Under the pieces are notes generated by a model. It was not told the DNA's origin. It saw only the letters and a list, made by a program, of their open reading frames with translations, and searched no databases. From Hyphomicrobiales bacterium (GTDB lineage: Bacteria; Pseudomonadota; Alphaproteobacteria; Rhizobiales; Rhizobiaceae): a stretch of DNA of 64,000 nucleotides. Location of the stretch: positions 62,001 through 126,000 of the forward strand of contig UBQW01000001.1 of NCBI GenBank assembly GCA_900467745.1, given 5' to 3'. A program made the position numbers and the translations under genes. This document shows positions 35,842 to 45,681 of this stretch, piece after piece. The number at the start of each line of letters is the position of its first letter. The stretch's first letter is position 1.

Positions 35842-36450
35842 TTATCTGTACGGCTCGAAGAGCGCCTTGATCGCGTCGACCTCGTTCGGCCGGATCTCGT
35901 GTCCGCCGGGATGCCATACGGTCGTCACGTCAGCGTTCTGGCGCTCGTAGTAATCAGCCAGCGCCTTGGTAACCGGCACGGGGCTGATCGGATCGCGCTC
36001 GCCGGCGGTGATCAGCACCTTGCGGCCCGCCAGACCGGCATTCGCCTTCGGCTGGAAGGGAATGAGCGGATGCATCAGCGCCGACGCATCGAACAAACCC
36101 TTCTCGATCAGCACGTTGGCGAGAATGTTGGCGCCGTTCGAAAAGCCCAGCCCGAGGATCGCCGAAGCCTGGTGCTCCCTTGCGAGCTCGCTGACGTAAC
36201 CCGCCATCTTGTCGGTCGCCCGCGCCAGATCGGCCATGTCGTAAACACCCTCGCCGGTGCGCTTGAAGAAGCGCGCGGCGCCGTATTCCGAAACGTCACC
36301 ACGCGGTGAGACAATGGTTGCCTCGGGCAGAAGCTGCCGCGCGAAGTCGAAGAACTGGTTCTCGTCTCCGCCCGTCCCATGCAGGGTGAAGAGAATAGGC
36401 TTACCCGCGGCACCGGCATGCAGCCGGTGCACATATCCATGATCGGTCAT
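35842..36450 (-). CDS. Alpha/beta hydrolase, MhqD-type carboxylesterase
   Basis: 202-residue carboxylesterase/phospholipase-like hydrolase. Oxyanion segment FTLHGTGGDENQFF, nucleophile elbow GLGFSNGANI (Ser), Asp in AGERDPISP and His in HPGGHEIRPN are all present, so it should be active. Next to it, 15 nt upstream on the same strand, lies a VOC ring-cleaving dioxygenase. The pair resembles mhqD-mhqO of Bacillus quinone resistance. They probably act together on quinone or catechol-type electrophiles. Confidence 0.88.
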   Translation of the reverse strand: MTDHGYVHRLHAGAAGKPILFTLHGTGGDENQFFDFARQLLPEATIVSPRGDVSEYGAARFFKRTGEGVYDMADLARATDKMAGYVSELAREHQASAILGLGFSNGANILANVLIEKGLFDASALMHPLIPFQPKANAGLAGRKVLITAGERDPISPVPVTKALADYYERQNADVTTVWHPGGHEIRPNEVDAIKALFEPYR

Positions 36451-36465
36451 ATCGATATCCTTAGC

Positions 36466-37398
36466 TTATGCTTCCAGCGGTTCGAGGTGCTGTTCGAGCA
36501 GCGAGCGCAGATGCTCGTGCTGCGTCGGCAGCTTCAGCGCTTCGCCGAGATGCGCCGTATCCTCGTCCCGGTCGAAGCCCGGTTCGTTGGTGGCGATTTC
36601 AAACAGCACACCGCCTGGTGTGCGGAAATAGATCGCCCAGAAGTAATCGCGGTCGATAACCGGCGTGACCTGGTATCCGGTGTCCATCAGGGCCTTGCGG
36701 ACCTCCAGCTGCTTCGCGCGGTTTTCGACGGCGAAGGCGACGTGATGCACCGAGCCCGCACCCGGAAGCGCCCGCGAGATGTTCGGCATCGTTTCGAGAT
36801 CGATCAGATGCGCGCCGTTGCCGCCGGGAATGGTCAGGCGCTTGACGCCATCGCGCTCTTCCTGGACCTGATAGCCCATGAACTTCAGCAGCTCCGATGT
36901 CGCGCCGTCGTCGCGCAGCCGCATGGCAACCGAATGGAAGCCACGGATCGCCTGATCTTCGCCGATACCACCATGCGTCCAGGGCAGACGGGCGTCGTCC
37001 TTAACCTCGACGAGCGCAAAGCCGTCGCCATCGGGACCGGCAAAGTGCAGCCGCTTCTCGCCGAATGTCTCCTCGGTCTTCAGCCCAGTCACGTTCAGCT
37101 TGGCGAGGCGATCGCTCCAGAAGCCGATCGAACCCTCGGGAATGGAATAGACCGTCGTTCCGACTTCGCCGGTGCCGGGACGGCCCTGCGCCATCTTCGG
37201 GAACGGGAAGTAGGTCATGATCGTGCCCGGCGCACCGTTCTCGTCGCCATAATAGAGGTGATAGACATCAGGAGCGTCGAAGTTGACGGTCTTCTTGACG
37301 CGGCGCAGACCGAGCGCGTTGGTGAAGAATTGATTGTTCGTCTGGGCGTTCGCAGCCATCGACGTAACGTGATGAAGACCCTTGATCTGGTCGAGCAT
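36466..37398 (-). CDS. VOC-family ring-cleaving dioxygenase (MhqO-like)
   Basis: 310 residues with two vicinal-oxygen-chelate domains. The N-terminal domain has GLHHVTSMAANAQTNNQFF, and the second has SVHHVAFAVENRAKQLE and GGVLFEIATNEPGFD. Candidate metal ligands are His of GLHHVT or SVHHVA and Glu in FEIATNEP. Family members are glyoxalase/bleomycin-type extradiol dioxygenases, some of which open hydroquinone or catechol rings. Probably an operon with the downstream hydrolase. A palindrome lies just upstream of the ATG. Confidence 0.86.
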   Translation of the reverse strand: MLDQIKGLHHVTSMAANAQTNNQFFTNALGLRRVKKTVNFDAPDVYHLYYGDENGAPGTIMTYFPFPKMAQGRPGTGEVGTTVYSIPEGSIGFWSDRLAKLNVTGLKTEETFGEKRLHFAGPDGDGFALVEVKDDARLPWTHGGIGEDQAIRGFHSVAMRLRDDGATSELLKFMGYQVQEERDGVKRLTIPGGNGAHLIDLETMPNISRALPGAGSVHHVAFAVENRAKQLEVRKALMDTGYQVTPVIDRDYFWAIYFRTPGGVLFEIATNEPGFDRDEDTAHLGEALKLPTQHEHLRSLLEQHLEPLEA

Positions 37399-37414
37399 TT
37401 GAGACCCCTTTCTG

Positions 37415-37429
37415 GCCCGCCTGGCGGGC
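37415..37429 (-). promoter_or_regulatory. Palindrome upstream of dioxygenase gene
   Basis: GCCCGCCTGGCGGGC, perfect 7-bp arms around one T, 17 nt upstream of the dioxygenase start. It could be an operator for a MarR-type regulator, or just a leader hairpin. Confidence 0.4.
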
Positions 37430-37537
37430 TGTTCGATGGGTCATAGATGATCCTTATCCGGCCGTTGGAATAGTCCCAGCGACCGGAACGCATTGTCTAC
37501 TTTTAGTGAACGACGACAGGGCGTCGTTCATCGCAAG

Positions 37538-38239
37538 CTATTCGTCGTCAGGATTCTCGGGAAGCTGCCAATCGATCGGCGAACGTCCATGCTCCTTGAG
37601 AAAGGCGTTCGCCCTGGAGAAGTGATGGCAGCCGAAAAAGCCGTTATGCGCCGAAAGCGGCGATGGATGCGGGGATTTAAGAACCAGGTGCCGGGATGTA
37701 TCGACGAAGGCCGCCTTGCGCTGCGCATAGGCACCCCACAATATGAAGACCACCGCATCGCACTCGTCGTTGACCTTGCGGATGACGGCATCGGTGAAGG
37801 TCTCCCACCCCTTGCCCTGGTGCGATGCGGCCTGCGCCTCCTCGACCGTCAGCACGCTGTTCAAGAGCAGAACGCCCTGCCGCGCCCAGTGTTCGAGAGA
37901 GCCGTGGCGCGCCGGCGTAATCCCGAGATCAGCCTGCAACTCCTTGTAGATATTGACCAGCGACGGCGGAATTCGGATGCCGGGCTGCACGCTGAAGCAC
38001 AGGCCATGCGCCTGGCCCGCGCCGTGATAGGGGTCCTGTCCCAGGATCACGACTTTCACATCTCTAAGCGGCGTCAGGTCAAGAGCCCTGAAATATTCCG
38101 ATCCCTTAGGAAAAATCCGTTTCCCCATCTGCTTTCGCTCGATAAGGAAGCTTCTCAGCCTTTGCATGTAGGGCTGCTCGAACTCTGTGGACAAGGCGCT
38201 CTTCCAGCTGTCTTCGAGTGCGATGGTCTGTTCATTCAT
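37538..38239 (-). CDS. ung: Uracil-DNA glycosylase
   Basis: 233-residue family 1 enzyme removing uracil from DNA in base-excision repair. Water-activating motif GQDPYHG (Asp69) and DNA-intercalation motif HPSPLSA (~190) are present; WGAYAQRK and [19 protein letters not shown] also match. Length is standard. Divergent from manB. Confidence 0.97.
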   Translation of the reverse strand: MNEQTIALEDSWKSALSTEFEQPYMQRLRSFLIERKQMGKRIFPKGSEYFRALDLTPLRDVKVVILGQDPYHGAGQAHGLCFSVQPGIRIPPSLVNIYKELQADLGITPARHGSLEHWARQGVLLLNSVLTVEEAQAASHQGKGWETFTDAVIRKVNDECDAVVFILWGAYAQRKAAFVDTSRHLVLKSPHPSPLSAHNGFFGCHHFSRANAFLKEHGRSPIDWQLPENPDDE

Positions 38240-38400
38240 GCAATTGCCTCCACCAGCTCGCCAAAAACGAGCTGTAAACTTGCGTCGAAAAGGGATTTGG
38301 CGGACATTTTACCGGTCGCCGGCCATCAAAGTTTACGAACTTTGAGTAGTCTGCTTTCAAAACACGGTCGAATTCAAGCGTTGCCGAGGGCTTATTCAGA

Positions 38401-39825
38401 ATGAAATTTGGGACAAGCGGGCTTCGCGGCCTTTCCGAGGATCTGAAGGGCCGGGCTTCGGCGCTCTATGCGACGGCATTCGGTCGCTATCTCCTCGAAA
38501 GCGGGCGGGCAAAGGCGGGTGACCCGATCCTTATCGGCCGCGACTTTCGCCAATCCAGCCCTGAGATATCAGCCGACTGCATCAAGGCGCTCGGCAAGCT
38601 CGGCTTTCCGATGATCGATTGCGGCACGGTCCCGACGCCGGCGCTGGCGCTCTACGGCCTGCATCTTGGCGCCGCCTCGATGATGATCACCGGCTCCCAC
38701 ATCCCCGCCGATCGCAACGGCATCAAGTTCTATCGGCCGGATGGCGAGATCGACAAGGCCGACGAAGCCGCGATCACGGCAGCGGCAGCCGATCTCGACC
38801 GCACCGGCTTCGAATGGCCGCTGGACGACCGGCAAGCCGAGGATCGGGCCGCCGCATGCCTCGACCTGTTCACGAAGCGCAACGCCAGCCTGTTGCCCGC
38901 CAATGCGCTTGTTGGCCTGAAGGTCGGCGTCTACCAGCACAGCACCGTCGCCCGCGATCTCATGGTCGACCTGCTCAAGCACTTCGGCGCAGAGGTCAAG
39001 GCTTTCGCGCGCTCCGAGCACTTCATTCCCGTCGATACAGAAGCCGTCTCGGAAGAGACCATTACACTTTTGAAGCAGGCTGCACGCGATCATGGCCTCG
39101 ACGCCATCGTGTCTGCCGATGGCGATGGCGACCGGCCGCTGGTGACCGACGAGACCGGCACCCCGCTGCGCGGTGACCTCCTTGGCCTGATCGCCGCCAA
39201 CTTCCTCGGCGCCAACGCCGTGGTGACACCCGTCACCTCCAACTCCGGTATCGAAGCATCAGGCTCGTTCAGCGTCATCCGCACCCGTGTCGGATCGCCC
39301 CTCGTGATATCAGGCATGCAAGAGGCGCTTGTCGCTGGCAAGATCGGCGTTGTCGGCTTCGAGGCCAATGGCGGCACGCTGGTGGCGAGTGACTTCAACC
39401 TCAACGGCACCACGCTGCTGGCGCTGCCGACCCGCGATTGCTTCCTGCCTGTTCTGGCGACACTGGCGCAGGCGGCCGCAAACAAGCGCCCCCTGTCGAT
39501 CGTCGCATCCGGCTACGCGCTCCCCTTCGCCGCCGCCGACCGGCTGGAGAACTTCCCGGTCGAGACCAGCGCCAAGCTGATGGCGCATCTGCGCGCAAGC
39601 CCGGCCAATCTCTCCGACTTCCTGCAGCCGATCGGCGCAGTCGGCAGCACTAGCGATATCGACGGCCTGCGCGTGACGCTTGCCGACAAGCGCATCATCC
39701 ATTTCCGCCCATCGGGCAACGCGCCGGAGATGCGCTGCTACGTGGAAGCGAAGACGGAGAGCGCTGCCACCGACCTTCTAGCAGCCGGCTTGGCGCGCAT
39801 CCGCGCTTGGGCAAGCGCAAACTGA
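38401..39825 (+). CDS. manB: Phosphomannomutase
   Basis: 474-residue alpha-D-phosphohexomutase. Phosphoserine loop TGSHIPADRNG (Ser99), metal-binding loop DGDGDRP, sugar-binding loop with EANGG, and phosphate-binding RPSGNAPEMR are all visible. It converts mannose-6-P to mannose-1-P; the adjacent manC (34 nt downstream) makes GDP-mannose from it. The protein could act on glucose phosphates too. Together with manC it feeds the upstream polysaccharide locus. Confidence 0.93.
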   Translation: MKFGTSGLRGLSEDLKGRASALYATAFGRYLLESGRAKAGDPILIGRDFRQSSPEISADCIKALGKLGFPMIDCGTVPTPALALYGLHLGAASMMITGSHIPADRNGIKFYRPDGEIDKADEAAITAAAADLDRTGFEWPLDDRQAEDRAAACLDLFTKRNASLLPANALVGLKVGVYQHSTVARDLMVDLLKHFGAEVKAFARSEHFIPVDTEAVSEETITLLKQAARDHGLDAIVSADGDGDRPLVTDETGTPLRGDLLGLIAANFLGANAVVTPVTSNSGIEASGSFSVIRTRVGSPLVISGMQEALVAGKIGVVGFEANGGTLVASDFNLNGTTLLALPTRDCFLPVLATLAQAAANKRPLSIVASGYALPFAAADRLENFPVETSAKLMAHLRASPANLSDFLQPIGAVGSTSDIDGLRVTLADKRIIHFRPSGNAPEMRCYVEAKTESAATDLLAAGLARIRAWASAN

Positions 39826-39859
39826 TCAACGATTAAAGACCATTCGAGGACACATCCAG

Positions 39860-41287
39860 ATGACGCAGAAGATCGTTCCGGTAATTATGGCAGGCGGCAA
39901 GGGCACGCGCCTGTGGCCGCTGTCGCGCGCCGCCGCCCCCAAGCAGTTCATCCGCTTCATCGGCGATACTACCCTTTTCCAGGACACGTTGCTGCGCATC
40001 TCCGACAAGACGCTCTATGAGCCGGCGATCGTGATCACCAACGAAGAATTCCGCTTCCTGGTCGCCGAGCAGGCCCGCGAACTCGATATCTCGCTGTCGA
40101 GCATCCTTTTGGAGCCGATGGCCCGCAACACGGCCGCTGCCGTTGCCGCAGCCGGCGCGCTGGTGCGCGACCGCTTCGGCGAGAGCGCGATCATGCATGT
40201 ACTCGCCTCCGACCACGAGATCGATGCCGATCAGGTCTATTTCGACGCCGTGCGCGCAGCGGTCGCCGCCGCATCCGCAGGCAAGCTCGTCACCTTCGGC
40301 ATCAAGCCGACGGAACCGGCAACCGGCTACGGCTATATCGAAGGCGGCGAGGCGCTGCCGAGCGGCGCGCTGTCAGTCAAGCGCTTCATCGAAAAGCCGC
40401 CGCTCGCAAAGGCCGAGGAAATGCTGGCATCGGGCGGCTTCTACTGGAACTCCGGCATGTTCATGTTCCCGGTCGCCAAGCTGCTCAGCGAAATGACGAC
40501 CTTCGCCCCCGATGTCCTCAAGGCCGCCGGCGAAGCGGTCGCCCAAAGTGTCAAGGATCTGGACTTCATCCGCCTCGACAAGGCGGCCTTCGCCGAAAGC
40601 CCGGATATCTCGATCGACTACGCGGTGATGGAGAAGACCAAGAACGCGGCCGTCGTTCCCTCCCCCTTCCAATGGTCGGATCTCGGCAGCTGGGATGCGA
40701 TCTGGAAGAGCGGCAATCCTGACGAAAAGGGCAATGTCGCCGCTGAAAACACCACTGTCGTCAACACCCGCAACTCGCTGGTCATGACCCACGGCGTGCA
40801 TCTGGCGGTCAACGGCATGGACGACGTCGCCGTCATCGCCAGCGAGGATGCCGTCTACGTCGGTCACCTCAAGGACAGCCAGGACGTCGGCGCCATCGTC
40901 AAGATGCTGGCCTCCAAGCCGGCGACATCGAAACTCACCGAGACACACCCGACCTCCTACCGTCCCTGGGGCGGCTACACCTCGATCTTCAACGGCGACC
41001 GCTTCCAGGTGAAGCGAATCTTCGTCACCCCGGGCAAGAAGCTGTCGCTGCAGAAGCACCACCACCGCTCCGAGCACTGGATCGTCGTCAAGGGCACGGC
41101 GGAAGTGACGATCGGCGAGAACGTGCAGATGCTGCGCGAAAACGAATCGGTCTACATCCCCCTTGGCGAAGTCCATCGCCTCGCCAATCCGGGCAAGATC
41201 CTGCTCGAACTGATCGAAGTCCAGACCGGCTCCTACCTCGGCGAAGACGACATCATCCGTATCGTCGACGAGTTCGGCCGCAACTGA
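39860..41287 (+). CDS. manC: Mannose-1-phosphate guanylyltransferase / mannose-6-phosphate isomerase
   Basis: 475-residue bifunctional enzyme. The N-terminal nucleotidyltransferase has MAGGKGTRLWPLSRAAAPKQF and later FIEKPPLAKAEEML. The C-terminal type II isomerase cupin has KKLSLQKHHHRSEHW, a typical metal-binding site, plus SVYIPLGEVHRL. It makes GDP-mannose, the likely precursor for the GDP-mannose epimerase in the minus-strand operon. GAGG precedes the ATG. Confidence 0.96.
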   Translation: MTQKIVPVIMAGGKGTRLWPLSRAAAPKQFIRFIGDTTLFQDTLLRISDKTLYEPAIVITNEEFRFLVAEQARELDISLSSILLEPMARNTAAAVAAAGALVRDRFGESAIMHVLASDHEIDADQVYFDAVRAAVAAASAGKLVTFGIKPTEPATGYGYIEGGEALPSGALSVKRFIEKPPLAKAEEMLASGGFYWNSGMFMFPVAKLLSEMTTFAPDVLKAAGEAVAQSVKDLDFIRLDKAAFAESPDISIDYAVMEKTKNAAVVPSPFQWSDLGSWDAIWKSGNPDEKGNVAAENTTVVNTRNSLVMTHGVHLAVNGMDDVAVIASEDAVYVGHLKDSQDVGAIVKMLASKPATSKLTETHPTSYRPWGGYTSIFNGDRFQVKRIFVTPGKKLSLQKHHHRSEHWIVVKGTAEVTIGENVQMLRENESVYIPLGEVHRLANPGKILLELIEVQTGSYLGEDDIIRIVDEFGRN

Positions 41288-41383
41288 CCTCTTGGTTGTC
41301 TTGAACTTATAAAATTACCTCTGTAACACCATCATGGTCTTGCCATCAGGCAGGGCTTTGATCGGTGTTTGAGGAAAATTTCC

Positions 41384-42697
41384 ATGCGTATTGTGATGAT
41401 CGGCTCGGGCTATGTCGGCCTTGTCTCGGGGGCCTGCCTCGCGGATTTCGGCCATCATATCACCTGTGTCGACAAGTCGGCCGCCAAGATCGATGCGCTG
41501 GAAGCCGGCCAGGTGCCGATTTTCGAACCCGGCCTCGACACGATCATCGCCCAGAACCGCGCCGCCGGACGCCTGGATTTCTCCAAGGATCTCGCCGCCC
41601 CCGTCGCAGCCGCCGACGTCGTCTTCATCGCGGTCGGCACGCCCTCGCGTCGTGGCGACGGTCATGCGGACCTGAGTTATGTCTATGCGGCGGCGCGTGA
41701 AATTGCCGCATCGGTGCAAGGCTTCACCGTCGTCGTCACCAAGTCGACGGTCCCCGTCGGCACCGGCGACGAGCTCGAGCGCATCTTCCGCGAAGAGTTC
41801 CCCGACAAGGACATCGAGGTCGTGTCCAACCCGGAGTTCCTGCGCGAAGGTGCCGCCATCACCGACTTCAAGCGCCCCGACCGCATCGTGCTCGGCACCG
41901 AGGAGCCGCGCGCCATCGAGGTCATGCGCGAAGTCTACCGCCCGCTCTATCTCAACGAAGCTCCGCTCTATTTCTGCGAACGCCGCACATCCGAGCTGAT
42001 CAAATACGCGGCCAACGCGTTTCTCGCCATGAAGATCACCTTCATCAACGAGATCGCCGACCTCTGCGAGCAGATCGGCGCCGACGTGCAGAAGGTCGCC
42101 AAGGGCATCGGTATGGACAAGCGCATCGGCGACAAGTTCCTGCATGCCGGCCCCGGCTATGGCGGCTCGTGCTTCCCGAAGGACACGCTGGCGCTGGTCA
42201 AGACCGCGCAGGATCACGACAGCCCGATGCGGCTGATCGAAACCACCGTCGCCATCAACGACAACCGCAAGCGCGCCATGGGCCGCAAGGTGGTCGCCGC
42301 CTGCGACGGCAATGTGCGCGGCAAGAAGATCGCCATCCTCGGCCTCACCTTCAAGCCGAACACCGACGACATGCGTGACGCGCCCTCGATCACCATCATC
42401 CAGGCGCTGCTCGACGGCGGCGCGACAGTCCACGTCTACGACCCCGAGGGGATGGATGCGGCGAAAGACCTGCTCGGTCCGGTCGTCTACGGCAAGGATC
42501 CCTATGAGATCGCCGAAGGCGCCGATGCGCTGGTGCTGGTCACCGAGTGGGAGGAATTCCGCGCGCTCGACTTCAAGCGGCTGAAGACGCTGGTCAAGAC
42601 GCCCGTGCTGGTCGATCTGCGCAACATCTATCCGATCGCCGAAGTTACCAGGCACGGCTTCAGCTACTTCGCGGTCGGCAAGAAGAGCAAGGCATAG
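41384..42697 (+). CDS. rkpK: UDP-glucose 6-dehydrogenase
   Basis: 437-residue enzyme oxidising UDP-glucose to UDP-glucuronate. Rossmann start [16 protein letters not shown], middle-domain KSTVPVGTG, catalytic Cys in [12 protein letters not shown] and C-terminal [17 protein letters not shown] all match. A few codons of the frame are open upstream; I chose ATG 41384 because the Rossmann strand begins there. The next gene, a probable UDP-glucuronate 4-epimerase, follows after 13 nt, as in the rhizobial rkpK-lpsL pair. Confidence 0.95.
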   Translation: MRIVMIGSGYVGLVSGACLADFGHHITCVDKSAAKIDALEAGQVPIFEPGLDTIIAQNRAAGRLDFSKDLAAPVAAADVVFIAVGTPSRRGDGHADLSYVYAAAREIAASVQGFTVVVTKSTVPVGTGDELERIFREEFPDKDIEVVSNPEFLREGAAITDFKRPDRIVLGTEEPRAIEVMREVYRPLYLNEAPLYFCERRTSELIKYAANAFLAMKITFINEIADLCEQIGADVQKVAKGIGMDKRIGDKFLHAGPGYGGSCFPKDTLALVKTAQDHDSPMRLIETTVAINDNRKRAMGRKVVAACDGNVRGKKIAILGLTFKPNTDDMRDAPSITIIQALLDGGATVHVYDPEGMDAAKDLLGPVVYGKDPYEIAEGADALVLVTEWEEFRALDFKRLKTLVKTPVLVDLRNIYPIAEVTRHGFSYFAVGKKSKA

Positions 42698-42710
42698 TCA
42701 AAAGCAGGGC

Positions 42711-43739
42711 ATGAGCATGCGGTATTTCATCACCGGAACGGCCGGTTTCATCGGCTTCCATCTCGCGCGCCGGCTTCTGCAGGACGGCCACGAGGTCACC
42801 GGCTTCGATGGCATGACGCATTATTACAACATCAAGCTCAAGCACATGCGCAACGCCGCCCTCGCCCAGTTTCCGGCCTTCAAGCCGGTGACGGCGATGC
42901 TGGAGGATCGCGCGGCACTCGAACAGGCCGTCGCGGCCGCCAAGCCGGATGTGATGATCCACCTCGCCGCTCAGGCCGGCGTGCGCTACAGCAACGAGAA
43001 CCCGCAAGCCTATCTGAACTCGAACCTGATCGGCTCGTGGAACATCCTGGAGATCGCCAAGAACACCGGCGTCTCCCATCTGATGTTGGCCTCGACCTCC
43101 TCGATCTACGGCGCCAATCCGACCGTTCCCTTCCACGAAACTGACCGCGCCGACGAACCGCTCACCTTCTACGCCGCGACCAAGAAGTCTATGGAACTGA
43201 TGGCGCACAGCTATGCCCATCTCCACAAGATCCCGACCACCGCCTTCCGCTTCTTCACCGTCTACGGCCCCTGGGGCCGGCCTGATATGGCGCTCTTCAA
43301 GTTCGTCAAGAACATGCTGGAGGACCAGCCGATCGAGATCTACGGCGAAGGCAAAATGAGCCGGGATTTCACCTATATCGACGATCTCGTGGAGGCCGTT
43401 GTGCGGCTTTCCGCCGTCGTGCCCGCCGAAAGCAATCGCGTCGCGTCCGAGAAGGTCGAGACGCTGTCGCGCCAGGCGCCGTTCCGCGTCGTCAACATCG
43501 GCGGCGGCCAGCCGATCAGCCTGCTCGACTTCGTCGATACGGTTGAGAAAGCCCTTGGCCACCCGGCCAAGCGCGTCATGCTGCCGATGCAGCAAGGCGA
43601 CGTGCCACGCACCTATGCCAGCCCCGACCTCTTGCTGGCGCTGACCAGCTACACGCCGAGCACCTCGCTCGAGCAGGGTGTCGCGGCTTTCGTGGAATGG
43701 TATCTCGAAGCGCGCGGCGAACTCGACACCGCCGCCTGA
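42711..43739 (+). CDS. lpsL: UDP-glucuronate 4-epimerase (LpsL-like)
   Basis: 342-residue extended SDR epimerase. Cofactor loop [31 protein letters not shown], catalytic Ser/Tyr/Lys in TSSIYGAN and [13 protein letters not shown], and [16 protein letters not shown] typical of UDP-glucuronate/galacturonate epimerases. Starts ATG 42711 or 42717. Product UDP-galacturonate is used in rhizobial LPS and capsule. Operon with rkpK. Confidence 0.92.
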   Translation: MSMRYFITGTAGFIGFHLARRLLQDGHEVTGFDGMTHYYNIKLKHMRNAALAQFPAFKPVTAMLEDRAALEQAVAAAKPDVMIHLAAQAGVRYSNENPQAYLNSNLIGSWNILEIAKNTGVSHLMLASTSSIYGANPTVPFHETDRADEPLTFYAATKKSMELMAHSYAHLHKIPTTAFRFFTVYGPWGRPDMALFKFVKNMLEDQPIEIYGEGKMSRDFTYIDDLVEAVVRLSAVVPAESNRVASEKVETLSRQAPFRVVNIGGGQPISLLDFVDTVEKALGHPAKRVMLPMQQGDVPRTYASPDLLLALTSYTPSTSLEQGVAAFVEWYLEARGELDTAA

Positions 43740-43742
43740 TTT

Positions 43743-45509
43743 TCAACCCGCGACGAGGGCCGAAAACTTGGCGTCGATCTCGGCCGCCGGCACCGGCCTG
43801 CTCAGCGCAAACCCCTGCAAGGCATCGCAACCGAGCTTGGCCAGCGTCGCGGCATGCCGCTCGGTCTCGACACCCTCGGCGATCACCTTCACACCCAGCG
43901 CCTTGGCGATCTCGATGATCGACTTCACCACCCGCCGCTGCTCGTCGGAGGTGTCGATGGCGTCCACCAGCTGGCGGTCGATCTTCAGCCGCGTCGGGCG
44001 CAGCCTGACGAGGCCGATCAGCGAGGCATGACCGGAGCCGAAGTCGTCGATCTCGATCTCGATGCCCATCAGCTTGATCCGGTCGACGCTCTGCATCATC
44101 TCGTCGTCGCAGTCGTCGAGGAAGATCGTCTCGATCAGCTCGAAGACGATCGAATTGTCAGGGATATCCAGCGCTTCCAGATCGCTGATCAAGAGCGGAT
44201 CATAAAGCCGCTGGCCGGAGATGTTCACCGAAATCCTCGGCACATCGAAGCCACGCCGCTCCCATTCGCGGCGATCCCTTAGCACGTGCCGCAGGATCGA
44301 AGCGTCGATTTCGGCTGTCAGCCCATGCTCGTCGGCAACCTTCAGGAAATCCGCCGGCGCCAGAATGCCACGCTCCTTGTGCCGCCAGCGCGCCAGTGCT
44401 TCCAGCCCGACGATCTCCCGCGTGCGGGCGTCGAATTGCAGCTGGTAATAAGGAACGATTTCGCCTGCCGTCAGCGCCAGCTTGAGCTCCTCGGCGATCC
44501 GCCGCTTGCCCATCAGCTCGTCCTTCAGCCGCTGCGTGAAGAACTCGATCCGGTCGCGCCCGCCGCTTTTGGCCGCGTAGAGCGCCATGTCGGATTCGGC
44601 CAGAAGATTGGTATCGCCGCGATCGGCCGACCATGAAATGCCGATCGAACTGCCCGATTGCAGCATCTCGTGGCCGAAGCGGATCTTCTTGCGCAGCCGC
44701 TTCTGCACACGGCGCGCAATCTCCCGCAATTCGTCCATGCTCTCGAAATTCACGAGCACGATGACGAACTCGTCGCCGCCGATGCGCGCCGCCATGCCGG
44801 TTTCCGGCAGCACAGCGGCGATCCGCAAGGCCGCCGCGCGCAGCACGGCATCGCCGGCGGCATGGCCGTAGCTGTCATTGATCTGCTTGAACTCGTCGAG
44901 ATCGAGATGCAGCACCGCCAGCGTCGAGACGCTTTCGTCTTCGGCGAGTTCCGCTATCCGCTTGTCGAAGAAACGCCGGTTCGGCAGGCCGGTCAGGTAG
45001 TCGTGCGCGGCCGCATGCTCGATGAGCGCCGTGCTCTCCTCCAGCGCCAGCGCGCGGGCCTCCGCCACCTCGCGCTGCCGCGCCGCCTCGGCGTTGAGAA
45101 GCACGTCGGCGGTCACATCCCATTCCGCGCCGATGAACGATGGCGCCCCCTCCTCGCTCACATAGAAATGCGCGCGCGAGCGGATGTAGCGGATCTCGCC
45201 ATCCGGCCAGATGATACGGAACTCCGAATTGTACTGGCCGCGCTTGGCGATGGCGTCGTTGAATTCCTGGGTGGCACGCGCGCGATCATCGGGATGGATG
45301 GCATTCGACCAGATCGATGTCGGCACGGGACCGCTGCGCTGGCCGGTGCGGTAGAGGCGATGCATCTGCACGTCCCAGGAGATCTCGTTCGACCGCAGGT
45401 CATGCTCCCAGACACCGATCTGCGACGCATCGAGCGCAAGCTCCAAACGCCGTAGAAGATCTTGAAACTCCCGCTCCGAGCGTATGGAGTTCTTAGATGC
45501 CAAAGCCAT
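43743..45509 (-). CDS. PAS-GGDEF-EAL cyclic-di-GMP protein
   Basis: 588-residue c-di-GMP signalling protein. PAS/PAC sensor at residues ~15-130 (WSNAIHPDDRARATQEFN), GGDEF near 240 with an intact GGDEF core (RIGGDEFVIV), and EAL domain from ~330 with GLEALARW, SVNISGQRL, FELIETIF, DDFGSGHASL and AEGVETERHA. Both catalytic signatures look intact, so it may make and/or break c-di-GMP; the net activity cannot be told. Convergent with lpsL, 3 nt apart. A role in switching polysaccharide or motility is plausible by position. Confidence 0.93.
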   Translation of the reverse strand: MALASKNSIRSEREFQDLLRRLELALDASQIGVWEHDLRSNEISWDVQMHRLYRTGQRSGPVPTSIWSNAIHPDDRARATQEFNDAIAKRGQYNSEFRIIWPDGEIRYIRSRAHFYVSEEGAPSFIGAEWDVTADVLLNAEAARQREVAEARALALEESTALIEHAAAHDYLTGLPNRRFFDKRIAELAEDESVSTLAVLHLDLDEFKQINDSYGHAAGDAVLRAAALRIAAVLPETGMAARIGGDEFVIVLVNFESMDELREIARRVQKRLRKKIRFGHEMLQSGSSIGISWSADRGDTNLLAESDMALYAAKSGGRDRIEFFTQRLKDELMGKRRIAEELKLALTAGEIVPYYQLQFDARTREIVGLEALARWRHKERGILAPADFLKVADEHGLTAEIDASILRHVLRDRREWERRGFDVPRISVNISGQRLYDPLLISDLEALDIPDNSIVFELIETIFLDDCDDEMMQSVDRIKLMGIEIEIDDFGSGHASLIGLVRLRPTRLKIDRQLVDAIDTSDEQRRVVKSIIEIAKALGVKVIAEGVETERHAATLAKLGCDALQGFALSRPVPAAEIDAKFSALVAG

Positions 45510-45681
45510 TCATGCCTCACGCCACGTCAAAGCGAAACCCATCCCCGTGCCCGCCAGCAACCACGATCACCTACCAGTGATTGCCAAGTGTGACATTAAT
45601 TAGAACACCCTAAAAATCTATCAATGATTGCATGCCAGCGTGCCAGCACTATTTATTGTTCGTCAGGGACCGTACCGACCA

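Noticed and set aside
41315..42655. 446-codon minus-strand frame opposite rkpK
   Set aside because: Antisense of a clear UDP-glucose dehydrogenase; no family motifs.
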